DNA of 5,047 bases from an archaeon. Lineage in GTDB: Archaea; EX4484-52; B79-G9. Location of the stretch: assembly GCA_030594585.1 (NCBI GenBank), contig JAUVEX010000070.1, positions 1-5,047 of the forward strand, read 5' to 3'. This document shows, piece by piece, positions 1 to 5,047 of the stretch (its first letter is position 1; every line of letters begins with the position of its first letter). The notes under the pieces were generated by a model, which had not been told where the DNA came from, made no database searches, and worked only from the letters and a program-made list of their open reading frames with translations. Position numbers and translations under genes: made by a program.

Positions 1-2
1 AA

Positions 3-698
3 AGAGTTTTAGAAACAGGCGCTGACTGCGGGTTTGCGTATGACGGGGACGGGGACAGGATTGGAGTTGTGGATGAAAAAGGGCGGATTGTTTCGGGAGA
101 CTTTATTTTGATGATGCTTGCAAGACAGGCTTTGGATGCGAAAAAAGGAGATGTAATTTTTGAGGTTCGGTCTTCCCGGAGCCTTTTGTCGGATGTAAAA
201 AATCATGGAGGGACACCTCAAATAACCCGGGCGGGCCATAGTTTTCTTTTGGATGAAATTGTAAAAAGAAATGCTGTTTTTGGCGGAGAGTTTAGCGGGC
301 ATATGTATTTTCCTTACTGCTATTATAATTATGATGACGGGATTTTTGCAAGCCTTAAAATTGCAGAGATTGTATCCGGCATAGAATCATTATCGGCATA
401 TGTTGATTCCCTACCAAGAGAGGTTGCCTCTCCCGAAATACATGTTGACTGCGCTGATGACAGGAAGTTTAAAGCGATAGACGAATTTAAAGAATACTTA
501 ACAGAAAACAATTACGATTTTTTAGGCATTGACGGGGCACGCATAAATTTCAAGCATGGTTGGGCATTAGCGCGCGCATCAAACACCACACCACATATAA
601 AGTGCAGGTTTGAGGCAGACACTAAGGAACATTTGGATGAAATAATGACGGAAGTTTCCAATATTTTGAAGAAATTTGATATTTTGTTGAGTTTTTAG
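3..698 (+). CDS. Phosphomannomutase/phosphoglucomutase (ManB/AlgC-like), C-terminal half, truncated by window edge
   Basis: This is an alpha-D-phosphohexomutase, which interconverts hexose-6-phosphate and hexose-1-phosphate in the cytoplasm through a phosphoserine enzyme. The frame is open from base 3, giving 231 residues. Family members are about 450 residues, so the N-terminal half, including the catalytic serine loop, lies outside the window. Three of the four active-site loops are visible. The metal loop DGDGDR is at 42-59, the sugar-binding loop GEFSGH at 285-302 (GEMSGH is usual), and the phosphate loop RASNTTP at 573-593. The NTTP form resembles the AlgC/ManB type rather than the SNTEP form common in other members. 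The GTG at 69 is an internal codon and not the start, because homologous sequence with the metal loop continues upstream of it. Its likely role here is supplying mannose-1-phosphate or glucose-1-phosphate for nucleotide sugars used in glycosylation. Substrate preference cannot be read from this fragment, and GlmM-type activity is a less likely alternative. Confidence 0.93.
   Translation, partial: RVLETGADCGFAYDGDGDRIGVVDEKGRIVSGDFILMMLARQALDAKKGDVIFEVRSSRSLLSDVKNHGGTPQITRAGHSFLLDEIVKRNAVFGGEFSGHMYFPYCYYNYDDGIFASLKIAEIVSGIESLSAYVDSLPREVASPEIHVDCADDRKFKAIDEFKEYLTENNYDFLGIDGARINFKHGWALARASNTTPHIKCRFEADTKEHLDEIMTEVSNILKKFDILLSF
692..696 (+). terminator. Possible oligo-T terminator at end of the mutase gene
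   Basis: A run of five T overlaps the stop codon of the mutase gene. Archaeal RNA polymerase can terminate at T-runs without a hairpin. A second run of six T lies at 774-779, just before the next start codon. Either could end the mutase transcript, but T-runs are common in DNA this AT-rich, so this is weak evidence. Confidence 0.2.
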
Positions 699-751
699 TT
701 ACTATCTGTGCGTATATGAATAACTAATTACTTATTGGTAATTTAATATTA

Positions 752-760
752 TTATATATA
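752..760 (+). promoter_or_regulatory. Archaeal TATA box for the lamin-tail protein gene
   Basis: TTATATATA is centred at 756, about 29 bp before the ATG at 785. Archaeal transcription normally starts about 25-27 bp downstream of the TATA centre, which puts the start near 782, at or just before the ATG. No purine-rich Shine-Dalgarno lies between the TATA box and the ATG; the last 14 bases are T-rich. This suggests a leaderless or nearly leaderless mRNA. A second AT-rich match, ATTTAATA at 741-748, would still give a leader of only about 15 bases. Confidence 0.55.
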
Positions 761-784
761 CAACATATGCCTATTTTTTAGTTT

Positions 785-3151
785 ATGTATTTTGATGCAA
801 AGAAACTTTTTGTTTTTCTGGTTTTTTTATATTTAAATGTTTCTTTTGTAGATGCGGTTGTCATAAACGAGATAATGTATGCTCCGAGTGCTTCTTTGGG
901 CGGGACATATAATGAATGGGTTGAGTTGTATAACCCGTTAAATGAGTCTGTTGATGTTTCGGGTTGGGTTTTGAGAGATAAGACCACACTTAATGTGGTA
1001 TTTTTGAAAAATACATCAATTGAACCGCAAGGATATTTGATTGTTGCATATAAGTCTGAAATTTTTTCTTCGTATTATGATGTGTCGTGTTCGATTGTTA
1101 ATGGGAAATTTATATTGAATAATGGTGGGGATTTAATTGAGCTTTTGAACAATACAGAAGTTATAGACGCTGTAACGTATATGAAATCATGGGGTGCATA
1201 TAATAACAGCAAAACACTTTCCAGAAAAAATGCAAGCGAGAAATTTATTTTGGAAAATTCCTTTGAAGGGACGCCAAGCCCGTGCGCGCCTAATTTTAAG
1301 AACATAAGCGCTGATGTGCGCGTATTTCTTGACGGTGATAAATTGAAAGTTTTTCCCGATGATGCAGTGGTTGTTGTGAATTATAGCGTTAAAAGCAATT
1401 GTCTGGATGCGGTTGTTTATAGCGGCACAACAAATCAGACATCTTTTGATATGGGCCTTGATTTCGGGAAATTTCGTGTATTTGCTAATATTACGCATAT
1501 TGTAAATTACAACGACACAAACGAATTGAATAATTTCTTTGATGAATCAATTGTTCTTGAACCAACAACAAAGACAAGAAGAATCCGTGTCTGGACAGAC
1601 AGTCAAACATATGAGCTTAACACAACTGTTAAAGGCTGTGTTGAGATATTTTCAAACAGCACAAATGTTTCAGGGAATATAACCCTAAAGATTGGACGGG
1701 AAAAAACTTCGGGCGGGTATGACTACAGGCATTTTTTGAATGATTCTGATGCGTTTTCTTTTTCAAATTATACGGTGTTTAATTTTTCGTGGGGCGTGCC
1801 TGAAGATGCAATTGAGGGGCATTACAAGGCGTATTCGCGCTTTGATTTTTTTGTCGGGGAAAACAAGACAAATTATAATTCGTACAGTGATGGAATATTC
1901 TATATAAACGGATTGAAGGACCTTGGAGACCCTAAATTATCTGTTTTTCAAATCCCTGAAAGTATGCGTTTTGGAAGTGCCGGACTTGTTCTTTTCAATT
2001 TTTCTTCAAATAACGGGAAATACGAAAAAATAAGGTTTGTGGCATATTCAAGTAAACATCTGGAAACCGGGAAAACGCAATGTATCTCAAAAGATTTGGA
2101 TTCAAGTAATCTTTGTACAACGCCGTATAATTCAGAAATCGCCGAGGCATTTGAGCTTGAAGATATTTCAAGAGGGACAAACATGACTTTAGGGATTCCG
2201 GTGTTTTTGAAAGACAACTGTGATTTGCACTACAAGGAAGGGAATTACAAGTTTTACGCAAAAGCATTTTATTATGATGACGAATGGATTGAATCTACAA
2301 AAACGGATTTCAATTTGACAGTTTCCGGGATGACAAAAGACAACTGCAAAAAAACAGAATCAACAAAGGCAACAACCACTAGTGGAATTTTTAGTATTGT
2401 TGAACCAAAAAAGATTATTTTAGAAATTACAAAGTATTCTCAAAAAGTTGTTGTTGGTGATAAATTTCAAACAAGTGTACATATTTTAAATACGGGTCAA
2501 ACTGATGCAATTTATACAATACAGTCTTATGTTTACAATAGAAGCCGACTTTTAAGTGAGGGATATTTTGGTGATTCATGGAATAAAGGATGGGATGCAA
2601 ATAAATATGATATACTGATTCCTGCAAATGAAAATGTAACAATTGTTCTTGAAAATCGTATAAAGGAAGGAATAAATTCCGGTAATTTTACATTGAAAGT
2701 TAAGATTATCGGCGAAAAAACATATGAAGAAAAAAGAATAATTGAAGTTACTGCAGGCAATCTTTCTAAAAAAACAAATTCAGATAATTTATCAAAAAAT
2801 CAAACAGGCATTATTGTTTCGTGTGATTATTTTTTGGATAAAATGTATCTTAATATAACAAACACAAATGACAAGCGCGCATATTTAAGATTATTAAAAG
2901 ATAATGAGACTGAGGAAAACTTATATGTTCAGGCAAACCAGACGCGCGAATTCATATATAAAAATCAGGCCGATGGGAAACACTTTATAATACTTCAGGA
3001 CAAAAAAGAAAATACGCTTTTGGCAAGCTGTGCTGTAGATATAGACAATACTGTTGCTAAAAACAAGATAACTGCAGCATTATTGGAAAACCGCGTACAA
3101 AAAAATATTTTTGCGCGCTTTTTTGAGTGGCTGTTTGGTATTTTCAGGTGA
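785..3151 (+). CDS. Secreted, sequon-dense cell-surface protein with N-terminal lamin-tail domain
   Basis: The 788-residue product is predicted to be exported. Residues 1-24 form a signal peptide with a hydrophobic core at about 8-22 and a V-D-A cleavage site at 22-24. A lamin-tail domain spans about 25-170: it opens with VVINEIMYAP, has EWVELYNP at 44-51 and SGWVLRD at 59-65, and closes with the family-typical GTPxxxAPN at 162-170. Beta-rich Ig-like segments follow at about 176-258, 262-375, 379-513 and 535-657 (the last CARDB-like), with a small beta segment at 675-756. A Ser/Thr/Lys linker lies at about 516-533. The C-terminus (757-788) ends in an amphipathic aromatic tail. There are 31 N-X-S/T sequons and ten cysteines. 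The start is the first possible one, since TAG is in frame at 779-781. Only the lamin-tail domain is a family call; the other segments are judged by eye. It was probably glycosylated and surface-located. Its exact function is unknown; adhesion or envelope structure are guesses. Confidence 0.88.
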   Translation: MYFDAKKLFVFLVFLYLNVSFVDAVVINEIMYAPSASLGGTYNEWVELYNPLNESVDVSGWVLRDKTTLNVVFLKNTSIEPQGYLIVAYKSEIFSSYYDVSCSIVNGKFILNNGGDLIELLNNTEVIDAVTYMKSWGAYNNSKTLSRKNASEKFILENSFEGTPSPCAPNFKNISADVRVFLDGDKLKVFPDDAVVVVNYSVKSNCLDAVVYSGTTNQTSFDMGLDFGKFRVFANITHIVNYNDTNELNNFFDESIVLEPTTKTRRIRVWTDSQTYELNTTVKGCVEIFSNSTNVSGNITLKIGREKTSGGYDYRHFLNDSDAFSFSNYTVFNFSWGVPEDAIEGHYKAYSRFDFFVGENKTNYNSYSDGIFYINGLKDLGDPKLSVFQIPESMRFGSAGLVLFNFSSNNGKYEKIRFVAYSSKHLETGKTQCISKDLDSSNLCTTPYNSEIAEAFELEDISRGTNMTLGIPVFLKDNCDLHYKEGNYKFYAKAFYYDDEWIESTKTDFNLTVSGMTKDNCKKTESTKATTTSGIFSIVEPKKIILEITKYSQKVVVGDKFQTSVHILNTGQTDAIYTIQSYVYNRSRLLSEGYFGDSWNKGWDANKYDILIPANENVTIVLENRIKEGINSGNFTLKVKIIGEKTYEEKRIIEVTAGNLSKKTNSDNLSKNQTGIIVSCDYFLDKMYLNITNTNDKRAYLRLLKDNETEENLYVQANQTREFIYKNQADGKHFIILQDKKENTLLASCAVDIDNTVAKNKITAALLENRVQKNIFARFFEWLFGIFR
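3146..3151 (+). promoter_or_regulatory. Shine-Dalgarno of the glycosyltransferase gene, overlapping the upstream stop codon
   Basis: AGGTGA matches the archaeal 16S rRNA tail (core GGAGGTGAT) and continues as AGGTGATT to 3153. It lies five bases before the ATG at 3157. Its last three bases are the TGA stop of the lamin-tail gene, so ribosomes ending that gene sit on this site. This settles the start at 3157 and points to an operon with translational coupling. Confidence 0.8.
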
Positions 3152-3156
3152 TTTGA

Positions 3157-3852
3157 ATGATTTCAATAATAATCCCGACATACAATGAAAAAGATAACAT
3201 TGGGACTCTTTTAGGGGATGTTTCTCATGTTCTTGAAAACAGAAATCAAAAGTATGAGATTGTAGTTGTTGACGATTCTTCCCCTGACGGCACAGCAGAT
3301 GTTGTTTCTAAAATAATCAAGAAAAACAAGAATATCCGTCTTTTGGTGCGCGATAAAAAAGAAGGCCTTGGCGCAGCATATAAATTTGCAATACCAAAAG
3401 CGAAAGGAGATTTGATACTGGAAATGGATGCTGATTTTTCCCATAACCCAAAATACCTGCCTGATTTTATTGACGCTTCAAAGAATGCGGATATTGTCAT
3501 AGGTTCCAGAAAGATTGCCGGCGGAAAAAGAAAAGATTCACTCAAGCGCCGCATTTTTCCGGCAATAGGATCTTTTCTTTTTAGAGTTGTGGGTTGTCCG
3601 GTAAAAGACCCCACAAGTGGTTATCGATTGTACAAAAAAGAGATTACAGAAAAAATAGATTTTGAAAATCTTCCGGATGATTACTCATTCCAGGTTGCAG
3701 TGCTGTTTGAGGCAAAAGCTCTTGGCGCGTCATTTTTAGAAATACCGATTGATTTTGAAAAAAGAATGAGCGGGCAGACCAAATATACAAATAGGGATCT
3801 TTTCGGAAACATTCGTGTTCTATGGAGTGTTCTTTTCAGGCGCAAACACTAA
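3157..3852 (+). CDS. GT2 family glycosyltransferase, dolichol-phosphate mannose synthase (DPM1)-like, soluble form
   Basis: The likely reaction is transfer of a sugar, typically mannose from GDP-mannose, to dolichyl or polyprenyl phosphate at the cytoplasmic face of the membrane. The 231-residue protein has a GT-A fold with the DPM1 motifs in order: PTYNE at 7-11, DDSSPDGT at 39-46, GLGAAY at 70-75, the metal-binding DAD at 91-93 followed by FSHNP, IGSR at 115-118, DPTSGYR at 151-157, and RMSGQTKY at 203-210. The last corresponds to the FxxRxxGxSK region, with Thr for Ser. There are no transmembrane helices after the catalytic domain, unlike archaeal DPM synthases with a C-terminal membrane domain; in length it resembles human-type DPM1. 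The gene begins five bases after the lamin-tail gene and precedes aglB, which supports a role in N-glycan assembly. The sugar could be something other than mannose, since close GT2 relatives transfer glucose or other sugars to polyprenyl phosphate. Confidence 0.9.
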   Translation: MISIIIPTYNEKDNIGTLLGDVSHVLENRNQKYEIVVVDDSSPDGTADVVSKIIKKNKNIRLLVRDKKEGLGAAYKFAIPKAKGDLILEMDADFSHNPKYLPDFIDASKNADIVIGSRKIAGGKRKDSLKRRIFPAIGSFLFRVVGCPVKDPTSGYRLYKKEITEKIDFENLPDDYSFQVAVLFEAKALGASFLEIPIDFEKRMSGQTKYTNRDLFGNIRVLWSVLFRRKH

Positions 3853-3853
3853 C

Positions 3854-3863
3854 ATATTTAAAG
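3854..3863 (+). promoter_or_regulatory. Archaeal TATA box for the oligosaccharyltransferase gene
   Basis: ATATTTAAAG is centred near 3858, about 28 bp before the ATG at 3886, so transcription should start at or within a few bases of that ATG. The box begins two bases after the glycosyltransferase stop codon, within a 33-base gap. An AGGGG at 3876-3880 could act as a weak ribosome binding site in a read-through transcript, but it matches the archaeal consensus poorly. The gene may be expressed both leaderless from this promoter and by read-through from upstream. Confidence 0.5.
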
Positions 3864-3885
3864 AAATTGCCGCATAGGGGAATGT

Positions 3886-5047
3886 ATGTCTTTTGATATC
3901 AATTTCTTAAAGGAAAAAGCAATATTCTATCGCCACTATATAGGACTGTTTGCTGTTTTTGCAGTTGCGTTTTGGCTTCGCATGATGCCTTTTTCTTATG
4001 ATTATCTTCAGGGAATAGACCCGTATTATATTTTTCGCATGATGGAGCATTTGGTTGAAAACAACCTGCATCTTCCGGCACTGGATGCTATGAGATATTA
4101 TCCGGATGGGTTTGCCCCTCATATAGAGCATGTGCTGATGTATTACCCATATGCTATTTTTTATATGATTGTATCGAAATTTGCTGCAATTGACGCACTT
4201 GCTTTTGCAAAATTCGCGCCTGCATTTTTCGGCGCGCTTTTTACAATCCCTATGTTTTTTATCGGAAAAGAGCTACACACAAAAACAACAGGGCTTTTTG
4301 CAGCATTCTTTTTTGCGGTATCCCCATCGGTAATTTTTAGGACTTCTGCAGGATTTATTGAAAAGGAACCTTTCGGCGGGCTTTTTTTGATTACGGCTAT
4401 TTGGTTTTTCCTAAGAGCTATAAGAAAAGATTCTTTAGTATCGGGTCTAGTATCCGGTATGTCGCTTGCATTGGGTGCTGCTACATGGGGGGGTGTAAAT
4501 GCGCTTTACCTTGCGCTTGCAGGATACACAGTCATAATGGTTTTAACTACAAGACACCCTGAACCATATCTTAAGGCATTTGCGCCTGTTGTTCTTTTTG
4601 GGGTTCTGATACCGGCATACACAATTACGCTAAATAGTTTTACAGGAACATACCAGCTTATGCTTTATGCTGCACTTGGTCTTGTATTGTTTGTGGAATT
4701 GATGGAAAAATATACGCAATACAAAAAAGAACACAGGCATTATACAATTCCTGCACTTTACGGTTTTGGTGCACTGTTTGTTTTAGTGGGCTCTTTTTTC
4801 TCAGCTGCGTTGGCAAAGCTAGTATCCTCCGCATGGGGGATGATATTTTTTAAGGAATCTGTGATAATGTCGACGGTGGCTGAAAGCGTTACATCTACCT
4901 GGCCTGATTTTACGCGCGGCTTAAGCACAGCCTATGCTGCAGGGGCATTGCCGTTTATGAGTGGAGTGCTTCCTGTTTTTTCAATATGGCTTTTTGCGTT
5001 TTTTGGAATTTTTTTAATGATAAATGAAATTTTTAAGAAGAAAAATA
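3886..5047 (+). CDS. aglB: AglB/STT3 oligosaccharyltransferase, N-terminal part, runs off window end
   Basis: This is the catalytic subunit of archaeal N-glycosylation, which moves a lipid-linked glycan onto Asn-X-Ser/Thr on the outer face of the membrane. The frame stays open from the ATG at 3886 to the window edge (387 residues). AglB proteins are considerably longer, so the later membrane helices and the soluble domain with the WWDxG motif are missing. Visible landmarks are: first transmembrane helix at about 18-36; first acidic motif GIDPYY with D45 (codon 4018-4020); RYYPDG at 70-75; the second acidic motif in RTSAGFIEKEP, with E159 and E161 (4360-4368); and the external-loop TIxE-type motif as TVAE at 330-333, with E333 at 4882-4884. 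Roughly ten hydrophobic membrane-spanning stretches are present. These positions are close to those known for Archaeoglobus AglB (D47, D161/H163, E360). TAA is in frame upstream at 3859-3861, so 3886 is the only good start. It follows a DPM1-like gene. Confidence 0.93.
   Translation, partial: MSFDINFLKEKAIFYRHYIGLFAVFAVAFWLRMMPFSYDYLQGIDPYYIFRMMEHLVENNLHLPALDAMRYYPDGFAPHIEHVLMYYPYAIFYMIVSKFAAIDALAFAKFAPAFFGALFTIPMFFIGKELHTKTTGLFAAFFFAVSPSVIFRTSAGFIEKEPFGGLFLITAIWFFLRAIRKDSLVSGLVSGMSLALGAATWGGVNALYLALAGYTVIMVLTTRHPEPYLKAFAPVVLFGVLIPAYTITLNSFTGTYQLMLYAALGLVLFVELMEKYTQYKKEHRHYTIPALYGFGALFVLVGSFFSAALAKLVSSAWGMIFFKESVIMSTVAESVTSTWPDFTRGLSTAYAAGALPFMSGVLPVFSIWLFAFFGIFLMINEIFKKKN

Noticed and set aside
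69..71. GTG as the start of the mutase
   Set aside because: The frame stays open to the left edge and encodes the conserved metal loop before this codon, so it is an internal Val.
9..302. A 97-codon open frame on the - strand over the mutase
   Set aside because: It lies antisense to the DGDGD and GEFSGH loops of the mutase, and its product has no recognisable features.
570..577. GCGCGC-like islands scattered through AT-rich DNA (also near 1284, 2875, 2943, 3113, 4212, 4913)
   Set aside because: A rough count of CGCG sites is not far above what base composition predicts, and each site falls in ordinary Ala/Arg codons. No regular spacing was seen.
1187..1498. A 103-codon open frame on the - strand inside the lamin-tail gene
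   Set aside because: It is antisense to a well-supported gene, with no promoter or ribosome binding site and no familiar motifs.
785..3151. The lamin-tail protein as a nuclease, because some prokaryotic lamin-tail domains are fused to nucleases
   Set aside because: No HNH, endonuclease/exonuclease/phosphatase or other nuclease motif is seen in the 788 residues; the rest is beta-rich and sequon-dense.
3246..3614. A 122-codon open frame on the - strand inside the glycosyltransferase gene
   Set aside because: The + strand frame has a full set of DPM1 motifs across this stretch, and the reverse frame shows no recognisable domain. It is a shadow of the real gene.
3853..3885. A terminator between the glycosyltransferase and oligosaccharyltransferase genes
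   Set aside because: There is no run of five or more T and no stable hairpin in the 33-base gap. The AT-rich part is better explained as a TATA box.
1..5047. CRISPR array, tRNA, insertion sequence or phage genes
   Set aside because: No regularly spaced repeats, cloverleaf-like segment, transposase motif or terminal inverted repeats were found on either strand.

Overview
The window looks archaeal. The evidence is an AglB/STT3-type oligosaccharyltransferase, a dolichol-phosphate-mannose-synthase-like glycosyltransferase, TATA boxes placed about 26-28 bp upstream of two start codons (leaderless-type transcripts), and an internal gene with a strong AGGTGA ribosome binding site. The DNA is AT-rich and uses the standard code (TGA is a stop, Trp is TGG). 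Nothing visible separates a euryarchaeon from a DPANN-type lineage, so I leave the phylum open. All four genes are on the + strand.

Layout: (1) 3-698, the C-terminal half of a phosphomannomutase/phosphoglucomutase that enters from the left edge. (2) 699-784, an AT-rich gap with a T-run and a TATA box. (3) 785-3151, a 788-residue secreted protein with an N-terminal signal peptide, a lamin-tail domain, several beta-sandwich-like segments and 31 N-glycosylation sequons. (4) 3157-3852, a 231-residue soluble GT2 glycosyltransferase of the DPM1 type, whose Shine-Dalgarno lies inside the end of gene 3. (5) 3853-3885, a short gap with a second TATA box. (6) 3886 to the right edge, the first 387 residues of an AglB/STT3 oligosaccharyltransferase, still open at the window end. 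The last gene is easy to miss because no stop codon falls inside the window.

The genes fit one process, protein N-glycosylation. The mutase would make mannose-1-phosphate (or glucose-1-phosphate) for nucleotide sugars. The DPM1-like enzyme would load a sugar onto a polyprenyl-phosphate carrier on the cytoplasmic side. AglB would transfer the lipid-linked glycan to Asn-X-Ser/Thr outside the cell. The sequon-dense lamin-tail protein, co-transcribed with the glycosyltransferase, is a plausible acceptor. The enzyme family calls rest on visible motifs. The acceptor link is inference from gene order and sequon density. I found no RNA gene, CRISPR array, mobile element or long repeat.
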